In this document: one piece after another, positions 47,401-58,291 of the stretch
Position numbering within the stretch: the stretch's first letter is position 1
How the letters are laid out: each line of letters starts with the position of its first letter
Notes under the pieces: generated by a model
What the model was told of the DNA's origin: nothing
Databases searched by the model: none
What the model saw: only the letters and a program-made list of their open reading frames with translations
Program-made: the position numbers and the translations under genes
Source: Tolypocladium sp. Sup5 PDA-1
Taxonomy: Eukaryota; Ascomycota; Sordariomycetes; Hypocreales; Ophiocordycipitaceae
Reading direction: 5' to 3'
DNA length: 64,000 nt
NCBI GenBank assembly: GCA_000750105.3
Contig: JPHH03000007.1
Span: 682,001 to 746,000, forward strand

Positions 47401-47961
47401 CAGGTTTCGCCGGCGCTGCAGTACCCAGGCGTTGCCCAGCAGCAACAACATCAGTTCCTGCCCGGTCATGAGCACATGGGCTACCCCGACCAGAGCCACT
47501 TCATGTATCCGGTGATGCCACCAGGCCAGTATCAACAACAACAGCGGCAGCAGCAGCCATTCTACGCGCCGCAGTACAATAACATCGGGCAAAGCCTGCA
47601 GCAGCCTGCGTTGGGCGTCAGTCAAATAAACCAGGGCTATGACCCGAATCAGCGGATGCAGGGCTTGTCGAACACGTCGGGTGCCTTTGTGCCGGCTCCT
47701 AGTCCGTACATGCCAATGAACGACATCGAGGTCGAGCCGTTTCCGGAGCTCAACGCCTTGGGGCTCCAGAACGTCGGCGATGGGCAGATGGGTGGGCAGA
47801 TGGGCTACGACGCTATGATGGACCCGTCGAGTGTCAACGGAAGCCCGTTTAGCGGCCACGAGTCGCTGTCGACGTATTCCCACTCGCCGCATCAGAATGC
47901 TAGCAGCAACAAAAACCAGGAGCAGACGTGGGAGGAGAGACGCCTGACGGGCTTTCTCTAA
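44446..47961 (+). CDS. Large C2H2 zinc-finger protein
   Basis: Putative nuclear regulator, 1171 residues in one exon, starting in a strong context (GACCATGGC). Residues 1-640 are Ser/Pro-rich and look disordered. An Asp run is encoded near 46396-46430, followed by a conserved-looking helical segment (FQQHVVTLNPGLGATHGYLI). The zinc-finger block begins at C798: FECQLCYQRKKFQKPSDWTK with an H-x-H ending, FTCTWDKCRDPKIFKRKADW, WTCDVDDCRHTCYRRDNFLQ and CRFCGKVFPTWKKLTVHLAKH, i.e. four C2H2-type units of uneven spacing. The C-terminal third is Gln/Pro/Met-rich, as in activation regions. It belongs to a widespread filamentous-fungal C2H2 family without a name I can assign. Confidence 0.88.
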   Translation: MASTFAPVPGSLDSQDRDQLQSPEPRNLSPPASSRRQRPSTSAVDVDVDDLSRLHSESVSPSANQFETPAGSTTTLGNYQSSDFSDLDEDPFFGADFSNVEGGTPSFLDVAAGWNQPPFLTSDSAILEPRNEVDDGTSYPLTPSHTASIHTTSPRSDRKDTITRPIADRLPDSISPQQLQKPFKPAPVFVESSEFTPSHSSNRTSEDGLAPAPVAMNPQSPRVTVSVWDQDDNAPVHTVERTFEDSPSTVRGGIHSAGDLISSAHDPNFTSAHRDSLDRWHSESTTRRGGLDPRNRPSDEVPSINEVMNRRNVDDRNQEVGKWLSGNLDDVSAPREKSAEEIRALEQPGYDSHDGIPFGDATENRCVPGQTYYNEGSGGQMNDIDRDIIAANRNWADAPVLHQITMGTPGGNQPQSSQAAIERFERLCRDNDSIISRSATWGTRRRSHPSVLDLDVEGVTSGSFLKKLSLSRGSGDKGNKSGSLLRDLRGLVRRPSASSLTKRARSRSRSRGANDAEGPYQQDDDQQVKRDSTPHLSPTSRTSSWGKKPPTPSINTALVNMAQHMASIGTTHSRSGSIGGTTPMASPRNSLTSSLSVKNTLRRPRSKSEIPKPSAAAAHTDSHPNLVGMWKKSGGPPVASLTKTSNINADDDDDDDDDDLYEDNDMKANPNIIDDIAPNFAGFQQHVVTLNPGLGATHGYLIDRIAHQQIIRYKHLLNAKVKHLGLGANCACGSLCIALGGTANVLDQKGDPRGVDPLSTQLNDPDEGTPTEGVINQESFPQDIPMPPTQYLPAEFECQLCYQRKKFQKPSDWTKHVHEDVQPFTCTWDKCRDPKIFKRKADWVRHENEGHRHLEWWTCDVDDCRHTCYRRDNFLQHLVREHKFLEPKVKTKAAMKRAGGMDPTWQKVEQCHIETSTRPQEEPCRFCGKVFPTWKKLTVHLAKHMEQISLPVLRLVAAKAKELAADTIISPVQDPPPRPMIPLPNQVSPALQYPGVAQQQQHQFLPGHEHMGYPDQSHFMYPVMPPGQYQQQQRQQQPFYAPQYNNIGQSLQQPALGVSQINQGYDPNQRMQGLSNTSGAFVPAPSPYMPMNDIEVEPFPELNALGLQNVGDGQMGGQMGYDAMMDPSSVNGSPFSGHESLSTYSHSPHQNASSNKNQEQTWEERRLTGFL

Positions 47962-50529
47962 ACCGGATCGCTTGTTACGTCTTGCTCCCTTCTTTCACGA
48001 TTCAGTTTGCTTCCTCCCCACTTGTTGACATTCTTCTCTTTTCTTTCTCGTCCGGACCGGGCCATGTTTTGGATCATGTGTGGCGGCGGCGACGGAACAG
48101 CGGTTTTGGAGATGCGATTCGTTTTGGATGCGACGGGATTCGGATGTTGAGTCGCAGATTGCGGCGCTTATGACATGTGGCGTTGTATACCCTTTCTCTC
48201 ACGACGATATTGTTGTTCACTTCTTGGACGTGCGCGAGCGGGCTGTTTGGGTTAGAATGACGAAACAAGGCTCGCTTTTTTTGCTTCTCGGAGACGGATA
48301 GATGCCCATGAATGATAAAAGGAGTCAGGAGCTTGCTCGTATAAGGTTGTTCAAACCCCTGCTGTGTCACTGTGTGGCGGTGAGATATTTCATAACGATT
48401 GGCGGCCAACGGAGGTCTGGGGATGAATGGTATTTGAGCATGGAAGCTTGGCCACGGGCCGGTCTCGACTCCCGGGGGCTAAAGGCATGGCGTGAGACGG
48501 GCCATTTTTTGAGCTGCTCATGGATGTCTCACATTGACAATGAACACGACGCACAATTCGGGAGGCTCTTGGCGGGACAAGGAGCAGATGGACGAGTACG
48601 AAGCCAACGGCCATGATGAGCGTGTACTCGTATTTTGATTGCATGTGCTCATTTTACTTATTTTTGGAAATGGCAAAGAGGCTCACAATACGGAGTCTAG
48701 ATTATCACATGTATCGTGCTCCGTACGTGATCGAGATGTCGTTGTTCACATTCAGAGCACAAAAAGTCGATGCTCTTGTGCAACTCTGGCGAGTGATAGA
48801 CAGACAGGCCGGGGGATCGCGGCAAGGGACATGAGGTGACAGGCTCGGGTCCCGGTGGCTTGGGACTGCTGGGACAGGCTGCCGGCTTGCATGAGTGTGC
48901 CTTGACTGTGCGTAGACGAGGGGAGAGGATTGTAGACTGAGAGCCAGCCGAGGTAGTTATAGGAGCCGTGATGTGCGGTGTTTTGCATGAACGACGGTGG
49001 TTTTGGGTACGGAGCACAGCAGTTGCCATGCGAGAGCAGGCATATAAGACGACGATCTTTGCTGGGAACCATAACCATGCGAGTCGCCAGTGGGAACCAG
49101 GGACCGGCAAGAAATGGCATTATCCGCCAAGCAAGGGACGTCGTGGGTTTGACGATCAGCTGACAACTAAGTTACGTACCTAAGGTATGTACTGTAGAGC
49201 ACGCACAGCTGTGAGAGGCCGCGCCCTCGGACGTGGACGCGAAGACCTGGACTTGGAACTCACCTGACGCTGGCGCGTGTAAGAGAACAGAGGGTAGGCA
49301 GCTGGAAGTTGTCGTCGACTGTGGCGTGACCCGGGCCGCTTCGAGAAGTCGGCGTGCTTCTTCCCACAGCGGCAAGCATAAGACGACGGGCAGGCGCCCA
49401 TGTGCCAGGTAATGGCGTTGGGCTTTTCATCGAGCGCTGTGCTGAATCAATTCTTCAGCGTGCCTCGTGTCGACTGGGGTCGTCGGTTGTTGGCGGGTTT
49501 TGGTGCGGTTTCAGGCTGCGCACCAGGATCGACAAGGCGCGGCCAATGGCGCTGGGCGGTTGCCACCGGAGCCGCAGAGCCGCAGGGCCCTGAAGACCCC
49601 TGACGGTGGGGGCCTCCCAGAGGTGGTGGACGCTGGGGGCGGTGCTGTGAGCCTCTGATGGCCTATCGCCGTCGTACGAAGAAGGTCCCGGCATGCTTCG
49701 ACAGCCGCTCAGGGGGGGTTGGGCCCTGGCCACGGCGGGTGGGTTTGCGTTTGCGTTGTCGACTCGTCGCTCGACGTGTGAAGCCCCTGGTCCATCGCCA
49801 GTCGCCCCCAGGGACTTGGCTGGAGGCCGTTGGCTCTCCAGCATCGATTCTTTCACGCTTCCTTCTCCTCCGGTTCTTTGTGGGTTTCCGCTGCAGTCCT
49901 TCCCAAAGCAAATCGCCTTTCCTTTTTGTCATTGGGGGAAAACATTGTCGACCTTTCTTTTGGCAGGAGGCCCATCCACGACGCCACTGCCCGTCGTTCG
50001 TTTCACAAACACCCCCTGGGCTGCCCTCGCTGGCCCCCGCAGACTCGCCTCCTCCTCCCTCTCCCTCTCCCTCTCCCTCTCCCACCTCTTCTGCTTCAGG
50101 TAGAAGGTTTAACATTTTTGCACAAGACACGCTCGCTACTTGGCTGGGAGCAGGCGTATCTTCCCGTTCCATTTTCCCTTCCTGTCTCTCCTTTGTTTCT
50201 TTCCATTCTTGACCAGGTTGATCCTCGGCCGTTGCAGCCCTGTGGGCACAGCTTTGTTCATTGATTGATTGCCTTTCTACTTCACACTTGCAGAATTCCA
50301 TCAACTGCTCTCCTTGCACAAGGAAAACGACGTCGTTTAGCATTGGACTTCTTCGAAACGCGTCTTTGACGCCCTCGGTTGGATATCGCATTCATGAGGG
50401 CCGAGTGTCGGGGCTAGCAGCAGATATCTAGCTGCACTTACACGACGAGTAATCTTGACTTGCAACCACCGACCCGCCAACGACCACGATTCATTTTGTT
50501 CTGTCGTCACAAAATCAACGACCGCGAGC
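47962..50529. other. Intergenic region upstream of the Flc/TRP gene
   Basis: About 2.6 kb. No gene supported. The last 700 bases are CT-rich with (CCCTCT)n near 50055-50085 and T-rich tracts, consistent with a promoter and long leader. Confidence 0.55.
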
Positions 50530-52894
50530 ATGGCTCGCTCTGACCCGGGATGGAGCATTTGGAAAGGGGTAGTGGTCATGGGGACGCTCGCGACGAGGGC
50601 ATGGGGCGCCCAGATCCTCAAGACGGACGGGTTCAGCGACTGCGGCACCGATGCGAGCATCAAGGTCGACAAGATCGACATCAGCTACAACAACGACAAC
50701 AAGACCGTCACCTTTGACGTCGCCGGCTCCAGCTCCAAGGAGCAAAACGTCACCGCCGTCCTCAACGTCACCGCCTACGGAAACCAGGTCTACACCAACA
50801 GCTTCAACCCCTGCGACAAGGGCACCTTTGTCCAGCGGCTGTGTCCCGTGCCTGCGGGAACGTTCGCCGCCCGCGGGACGCAGCAGATCCCGTCCCAGTT
50901 CGCGGACCTGGTCCCGGCCATCGCCTTCCAGGTCCCCGATATCGCCGCCCAGGCGACCCTGCAGCTCAACAGCCTCGACGGTGGAAAGAAGGTGGCCTGT
51001 ATCCAGTCCCAGGTCTCCAACGGCAAGACGGCCAACGTGCCGGCCGTCCAGTTCGTCGCTGCCGGCGTGGCCGGCGCGGCTTTGGTGCTGACGGGGGCTT
51101 CGGCTATCAGTGCTGCCCTGTCCGGAGGTGCGGCCTCAGGTGGAGGCGCCGGCACCATCTCCCCCAGCTTCACCGAGGTGTTTGGCTGGTTCCAGGGCAT
51201 GGCCATGAACGGCATGCTCTCGGTCAACTATCCGCCCATCTACCGCAGCTTTGCCAAGAACTTTGCCTTTTCCACCGGTGTCATCCCCTGGACGGGGCTC
51301 CAGTCAGCCATCGACGGCTTCCGGGCCAAGACCGGCGGTAACCTCACCGAAGACAACGTCGAGTTCCTGAAGAACGCGACGCTGATCTTCCCGGACGGCT
51401 CGACCAACAGCCCGAACCAGGGCCTCTTCAAATTCAAGCGAGCCCTCGACGACTTCCTGACCCTCGCGGCCCGCGAGATCCAGACGTCCATCAACGAGAC
51501 TGCCGGGTCCAGCGACAACTCTAGCCAGACCTCTTCCAACTTTCAGCACACCGTCAAGGGCATCCAGGCCTATGCCGAGCAGCTCGCCGTTCCCAAGTCT
51601 GATATCTTCATGACGGCACTGCTTGTCGTGGCCATCATCATTGCTGCCATCGCCGTGGGCATTCTGCTGGTCAAGTTGGTCCTCGAGGTCTGGGCCCTGT
51701 TCGGCAGCTTCCCCCAGTCACTCGCCGGCTTTCGCAAGCACTACTGGGGATCTATTGCCCGCACTATCACCTCCCTCATCCTCATCCTCTATGGCATCTG
51801 GGTGCTCTACTGCATCTTCCAGTTCACCCACGGCGACTCCTGGGCCGCCAAGACCCTCGCCGGCGTCACCCTCGCCATCTTCACGGGTATCCTCGCCTTC
51901 TTCTCGTGGAAGATCTGGAACACGGCCAGGAAGCTCAAGCAGATGGAGGGCGACGCCAGTGCCCTGTACGAGGACAAGAAGATCTGGGTCAAGTACTCGC
52001 TCTTCTACGAGTCCTACAAGAAGAACTACTGGTGGCTGTTCGTCCCGGCCATTGTCTACATGTTCGCCAAGGGCTGCGTGCTCGCTGCCGCCGACGGCCG
52101 CGGCATGGCCCAGTCCATTGCGCAGCTCGTCATTGAAGGGCTGATGTTGATCCTGCTGCTCTGGAGTCGCCCGTACGAGCGCAAGTCGGGCAACGTCATC
52201 AACATCGTCATCGCGGTCGTGCGCGTATTATCCGTTGCCTGCATCTTGGTGTTTGTCGAGGAGTTCGGCATCAGGCAGACGACCCAGACCATTGCCGGCG
52301 TCGTCTTGATCGCCGTCCAGTCGGCCCTGACGGGCGTCCTCGCGATCCTCATTGCGTGGAACGCCATCAACGCCTGCTGCAAGGCGAACCCGCATCGGAA
52401 GCGTAGGAAGGAGATGGGTAAGTTGAACTAGACTACCGAGAACTCGACAGCTTGTGGCTAATTCGATTTATACAGAGCAACTCCAGCGCGACATGGATAA
52501 CCTCACGCCGCTCGACGCGCGAAACTCGCTGCTCCTCGACCGCCCCCGCACCGGCGCCCAGGGATCCATGTTCTCCGTCTCGAGCGACCTGAAGGAAAAG
52601 TCCATGGGCCGCTCCGGCTCCCCCGAGCGGTACTACCCCGAGGGAGACGCCCTCCGGCCGCCCGTCGCCCCGTCCGGCGGGCCGCTGTACCGATCACTCA
52701 CCCCGACGATGCCCAACGACGGGACGCAGAAGCTCATGGACGGCGCGGCGCCCATCGGCATGGGAGGACGGCAGCCGTTGTTGCCCACGGTCGAGAGGGA
52801 GTACAGAGGCCCCTACGGGCAAGGATACGGATACGGATACGGGAACGGATATGGAAACGGGGGCTACCGGGGGACGACGAACAACAACATATAG
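50530..52894 (+). CDS. Flc/TRP-like membrane protein (ML-like plus TRP domains)
   Basis: Member of the fungal Flc (flavin carrier)/Pkd2-like family, proposed to act in FAD transport to the ER lumen, calcium homeostasis and cell-wall integrity. Exons: 50530-52417 and 52476-52894 (intron 58 bases), 768 residues, like yeast Flc2. A signal peptide (about residues 1-26) precedes a cysteine-containing ML-like lumenal domain (FSDCGTDASIKVDKIDISYN to about 165). Then come a hydrophobic Ala/Gly segment, a second lumenal stretch with N-glycosylation sites (NETAG, NSS-like) and about eight membrane segments starting DIFMTALLVVAIIIAAIAVG and including YKKNYWWLFVPAIVYMFAKG. The cytosolic tail is disordered and ends in a Gly-Tyr/Gly-Asn repeat. 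Which Flc paralogue it is cannot be decided. Confidence 0.92.
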
Positions 52895-53389
52895 GGGCTC
52901 CCTCACGGGGGACGGAGGCGATTCTAAAGCTGGAGGAAGCTCATTCTAGCATCATACCCAAGCTTTTCCCTTTTTTTTTGCTATCGATTTGCGTCTGGCT
53001 ATGACCCGTCTTTTTTGTCATACACAAGGAGAAGGGTTTGTATATTAGCGTTGGGAGGGACACAGCGAGAGCGGCACCTAGAGCGTGGGTGGGTGGCTTT
53101 TTGTCTTTTTTTTTTTTTTTTTTTTTTTTTTGGATCGGAGATATCTCGAGAATGCTAATACCATCTGTACATGCAAGGTGCCGGCTAGTCGGTCACCGAA
53201 TCTGAAGTTTGGCCGTAGCAATACACCGGCAGTGTCACCAACAGGGGCCTCAAGGGGGCTTCGGACGTTCCGAGGTCAAAAGGGGAACACGAGTATGGAT
53301 TGGATGGTATCTGCACTGGATGGATTGCAATGCTTAAAAACAAAAAGAAAACGTAGTAGTAAATGAGCCCACGGCTCCGCCCAAGCGCT
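52895..53389. other. Convergent spacer between Flc-like and VPS9 genes
   Basis: About 495 bases holding both 3' regions and a T26 homopolymer. Confidence 0.6.
53106..53131 (+). repeat. T26 homopolymer
   Basis: Uninterrupted run of about 26 T on the plus strand (A on the VPS9 sense strand, about 260 bases beyond its stop). Exact length is prone to sequencing error. Confidence 0.85.
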
Positions 53390-56139
53390 CTATGTGGACA
53401 GTGCAAGACACGCATCAACCGCCAATCCAACCCTGCGCGAGGTCAGCACCTGGTCGCGACAAGAACTGTCTCCCCGTAACACGTGGAGAGGGCACGGGGG
53501 TCGGTGGTTGTAGACTCACCTTCCTTCCTTCTGGTAAACAACATCGCTGATGATTTCTCTATCCAGGTCCGGGAACATACCGGCCAGCGTCTCGACAACG
53601 TTGGCGTGCTCGGCGCGTTGCAGGCGCTGTGCCTCTGCCACTTCGGCGCTGGCCTGCCTGGCGGCGGCCTCCTCGGCGGACAAGACGTGCCTCGACGATG
53701 GCAGCCCGGAGTCGTCTTCCGTCCCGTCTCTGCCGTGGCGTCGATGCAAATGGTCAGGCGGAGCTGGCGTTCGCGGTGCGCTTCCGGGGCCAGAGGATGA
53801 CGAGCCGGCCTCGTCGGAGAATATCCGCCCAATGGTCGAGAGCGGCTTCTGAATTGTTCTCAGCAAACCAGTTATGGCTGCCCCATCCTCTCTAGGCTCG
53901 CCCTCGTTCGACGAAGTCGAGCGCCGAGGGGTCGACGAGTCTGCTCCATCCACCGAGGGCCTGGCAGCGGCCTCGCCAGGGTGTAGAGGGCCCTTTTCGT
54001 TGAACATAGCTTGCTGGGTTATGACAGGGGAGATGGTCTGGTGCTTCTCCGCAATCGCCGAGACTGCAGCCTCCACATTCCTCTCAAAGTCGTCGTCGGA
54101 AATCGTCAGCGACGAGCGATCCATGTTCTCGATGAACTGGATGGCCCCCATCTTCCCGCGCTGTCAGCGTAGCTCTGCATATCATGCGAAGAGGCGACCT
54201 ACAAGGGAGGAGAGGTAGTAGCCGGCTTCGCCCCCGAGCTTCTCCTGGTTACGGAACCGTAGAATGTATTGGACATTAGACACTAAGTGTTCGGGGTTCG
54301 ACTGCAAAACGACGTAAATGAGCAGGGGCATGAACGAGTCGGCTGACGAGTCCGACTTGTTGTGCTTCAGCAGGCCTGTGGCTGTTAGTTCCGTCCGGAC
54401 GGTCGACTCGTTCATAGAGCGGCGTACCAAAAATGACCTTGGAGCAGTTGAGGACGCAAATAATCTTGTCCCGCGGCGCCCTGTACGACTTGATCTTCAA
54501 GAGCTCTGGCAACACCGGTTAACCACATTTCTTCGGAGCAAGCAAGGCACGTGCGAGACCAACCTTGTTGTGCGAGTTTCAAGAACCGGCGCCCGCTCTC
54601 GCCAACCGGAGGAATATCCAAGTGGTCTTCCTTCACCCATCCGTAAATGTTGATCTTCTGCGTCAGAATATCGTCGCGCTCGACATCTTCCTGGTGCTGG
54701 CCTCGACGGCCCGGTCCCATTGGTATATCCCCGCCTCTCCTCTTAGGTTTGGCCCCGGGGATGGGTTTGGGAGGCGCAATAGCCGGCGAGAACGTCTGCG
54801 TATATAGCCTGTTCATGACTAGCTTCTCCATGCCCTCGCGGGCGTTGTCGAACTCGGCGTCCGACACGTCCCTCCACACCTCGCACTGCACCATCTTGTT
54901 GGCGATGAAGGCCAGGAAATCGCTAATTATCTTGACCTGCTCGTGAACCATCCACTGCCGCTTGCCAAACTCGGACAAGAACGACTTAAGATATCTCGCC
55001 ACGGGGTCGGCCTTTTTGTTCCGCAGCTGCTCCAAGAACCGGTGGAAATCAAAGGGCAACGCTGGCTCGGGCTCGGGTTCTGGAGGTGGGGGCCGGTGGA
55101 TGGGCAGTGGAGGAGACGTGGGGGACATGACAGTGGAAGACCTGCGGTCCTCCTTGGACCGCGGAGGGGTTCCAAAGGCGCCGTCTTTGGGAGGCACAGG
55201 AGGCCCATAGTCATCTGTGGAGCGGTCCTTGGATCTGACGCTCGAGGGGGACGAGGTGGACACACGCAAGGCGTTGAACTCTTGCAGCTGGGTGGAAATG
55301 GACGTCGCCAGGGGCTCCAGGCTCGACTTCCGGGGCGGATGCTGCATGGAGCCGCCCAGTATCGGGGAGGTAATCTCCAACCTAGGGCTCATGACTTCCT
55401 CTTCGCCCGGGCCGCCGCCAGCCTCGCTGAACTGCTCCATGATGCTCTGGATCTCGGAGCGGGAGCCGCCATCCTGGTCGTCTTCGCTCGTATACCGCTT
55501 GTCCTCGTCCGACCTCGACGGCGAGTGGTCGTCAGAGCGATGGGACCTGGCGTTGGAGGGGCTTCGAGAGGGCGGCTGCGAGGTCATGGGCGTGGCCGGT
55601 GTGGGGTCGACGTAGCTGGACGGGTCGGCGGTGAGATATTGGGGGTTGGTGTCGTTGAGGGGAGTCGGTTTGGGGGCCTTGATCGTGGCCACTGACGAGG
55701 CCATGTTGTCTGACGGCTCTGGCTCGGGCGCCGTCAAGGGCTCGGCGACGTGCTTGCCCTTGACTGGCGTGGACGGACGCAGCGTATCACGGGCATCCTG
55801 GGCCTGTGGCAGTGGCTGCAGCGGCTCGGATGCTTCTGTATCTGCTGGCGCGTCGGGCTCGGTACGGTCGCCGTGGCCGTGGCCGTGGCCATCGCCAATC
55901 GTGTCCGCGGGCGAGGCCATCGAGGGCTGTTGGTTGCCTGACCGCCCAGTGTCGTCGTGCTTGTGCCCGTCCTCGCCTCCGCCAGCAGGCACATCGCCAG
56001 CCGCCGCGGGCTGCTCCTGGGCCGTGGCCAGTGCCTGGAGAGGCGTCGCCTCGGCATCCAGCTGCGTCGCCGGCAGCTCGGTCTCGCTGGCAGGCGGGCT
56101 GGTAACCTCGTGGCCCGTCGGCTGCTCCGGCGGAGACAT
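53390..56139 (-). CDS. VPS9: Vps9: Rab5-family guanine nucleotide exchange factor with CUE domain
   Basis: Activates Rab5/Vps21-type GTPases for endosome and vacuole traffic; the CUE domain binds ubiquitin. Exons: 56139-54564, 54505-54428, 54375-54203, 54151-53520, 53432-53390; introns 58, 52, 51 and 87 bases; at least 833 residues. A long disordered N-terminus leads to a helical bundle (LPFDFHRFLEQLRNKKADPV) and the VPS9 core, where splicing restores KIICVLNCSKVIFGLLKHNK, SADSFMPLLIYVVLQSNPEH and YYLSSLMGAIQFIENMDRSS. The C-terminal CUE domain reads VETLAGMFPDLDREIISDVV and is completed by the last exon (KEGRVGLAVDACLALST). The start at 56139 has a weak context and coding-like sequence continues upstream in two frames, so the true N-terminus is probably longer. 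Confidence 0.9.
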
Positions 56140-57162
56140 GCACGTCGTCGTCGGTCTGCTGGCCGGGGCTGTGCGAGCGGGAGGAGTCGCCGAGCTGGAG
56201 GGGACCTGGGAGATGTCGGGGCTGGCGCTGGCAGCCGGAGACGTCGCTCGTCGACGGCGTCAGGGAGTACGGCTTATCGTCGACTCGGATCGGGCTGCGG
56301 AGAGGTGCCGAGATTGAGGGGGAGGTGTTGGCAGCTGTTGCGTTTGTCGACGGTCGTCAATGTTAGTCGAGGTCTGAGAGGACCCTGGACCGGGTGGTGG
56401 GTGGTGGGTGGTGGAGGTGGCGTCCACACAGCCCGCAGACGACGTCCGTCTCAGGCTGTGACGGAGTGCGGCGGTGGCTTCCAGAGCCCTATAATGTTAG
56501 TGATCTGCGGTGGTGCGGTGGTCAGCCAACGGGGCATGAGACAGCTGTAGCCTCCAAGTTATTAGCCTGCGCTTGGCAGCCGTTGGTCGTAGCATCAAGA
56601 TCGACAGTAGACATGGATCCTCATCTTCGTCTCACCGTCGCCTCACTGACATGCACCCGTGGTGAGGGCAGGCAACTGGATCATGAAGGTGAACTCTTGG
56701 CCAGCCAGCCACGGCCACCAAACCTGCATAAGCAATGATGGATGCCTTGCGTTGAGGGCATTGGCAGACCCGTGTTCAGTAACACGCCGATGCGGCACAT
56801 GAGGCGCAGCATCGTCACCTGCGGCTCATGCCTCGAGGCCATCTTCAGAATGCGTCGGCATGAATTCATGGACATGTCTCGTATGCTTCACTATGCGCCT
56901 CCAGCGGACAACTCGAAGTCGGCCATCGCGGCTGCTGGCGCAGCGCAGCTGTCAGTTGGCCCATTCAGCTTCACGAGGCTGACTCGAGTCACTGGCGCCG
57001 ACCCTCAACCACGGCGAAGACTCATCATTTACAGAGCCCCCTGATTCGTGAGACGCATGTCCATCACGAAACACTGGTGATGAAACCCGACCCAATCGGC
57101 ATATTGCTTCTTCAACTCTGTTTTCTCAAAGCAACTATCCGTAAAACAACCCCATTCCCGCC
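56140..57162. other. Divergent intergenic region; contains likely missing Vps9 N-terminal coding
   Basis: About 1 kb. From 56356 down to 56140 on the minus strand the sequence is coding-like: APLRSPIRVDDKPYSLTP in one frame, then PDISQVPSSSATPPARTA in the Vps9 frame. The rest presumably carries promoters of VPS9 and the DUF4291 gene. Confidence 0.5.
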
Positions 57163-57828
57163 ATGAGCCGGCCTTCACAGGCTCCCTACCGCCAGATTCG
57201 GGCCACGTACGACGGCGACACGATAACCGTCTATCAAGCCTACAAGCGCTCCATAGCCGATGCCGCCGTCAAGGCACAGCGACTCGATGCCTCCCCCGAC
57301 TTTCGACCGGGTCGCATGACCTGGGTCAAGCCGAGCTGGGCCTGGATGATGTACCGCGCTGGCTACTCCTTCAAGGACCCTGGGCAAGAGCGCATCCTTG
57401 CTCTCAAGATGAAGCACGAGCATTTTATCGGGCTGCTGGAGCGAGGCGTCCTGTCGACACACCACGGGCCTGGCAAGAGTCCCCTGAGATCTCAGGGGTC
57501 GCAGAGCAACGACACCCGCGACAGGGCCAGCGAGGTCAGGATCCAGTGGGATCCGGAGCGAACTGCAAAGTTGGAGGTGCTTCCCTACCGGAGTATGCAG
57601 ATTGGCATCCCCGGGTCGCTGAGCACCACCTGGGCAAGCGATTGGATTGCGACAATCGAGGACGTGACGGACACGGCCAGGGAACTCAAGAAGACTCTGG
57701 ACGAGCGGCCAGATGTTACCGTCGAGGAGCTCGTGGAACTCGGCTTGGTACCAGAGGAGCGGCCGTTTCCAGTATCAGATGGCATCGCCCGAGTCTTGGA
57801 AATGGATTCGCCAACAAGGCCACGATAA
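57163..57828 (+). CDS. DUF4291-family protein
   Basis: 221 residues, single exon. The start YRQIRATYDGDTITVYQAYK, the block GRMTWVKPSWAWMMYRAGY and PGQERILALKMK are the recognisable signature of DUF4291, a family found in bacteria and fungi whose function is not established. Later VRIQWDPER and YRSMQIGIPGSLS also belong to the family. No signal peptide or membrane segment is seen, so it is probably cytosolic. The patchy spread of the family suggests past transfer between bacteria and fungi, but nothing in the local composition stands out. Confidence 0.9.
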   Translation: MSRPSQAPYRQIRATYDGDTITVYQAYKRSIADAAVKAQRLDASPDFRPGRMTWVKPSWAWMMYRAGYSFKDPGQERILALKMKHEHFIGLLERGVLSTHHGPGKSPLRSQGSQSNDTRDRASEVRIQWDPERTAKLEVLPYRSMQIGIPGSLSTTWASDWIATIEDVTDTARELKKTLDERPDVTVEELVELGLVPEERPFPVSDGIARVLEMDSPTRPR

Positions 57829-58291
57829 GAGCTTCTTTCAAAGACGTCTGTCAAGCAGTCTCAGCCTTGGGTGATCCCCCTTGCGACCTATGATGAAACA
57901 GTCAAGTTGAGTCGATAAAACAACCGTACATGCCTCCTCTCCAGACCAGTAGCCGCCCCAATCTTGAAATCCCCAACCCCCATCCTATCCACGTCCGTCG
58001 TCATATCCATCTGCCTCGATCTCTAGTCCAGCACATGCTCAAACCGGCCGTCCGCGATCCGCTGCCGCGGCTCAAACGCCGCCCTGCATAATGCATATGC
58101 GCCACAGCTGAAGCCTGATGGGACTAATTATCTGGCCTGCATAAGTTATAATGCATAGGAACCAACACTGTCGCCTACAAGTTGAATATAGCATCATTGG
58201 ATGATCCAAGGGTCAAGGAGGTTGCCAATGTTCATGAATTCTTGTGCATATGGATAAAGCCAAGCACTCGCTCGTCCCGAGTCCCAACTCC
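57829..58291. other. Convergent intergenic spacer
   Basis: About 460 bases between the 3' ends of the DUF4291 and dehydrogenase genes. Nothing recognised. Confidence 0.55.
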
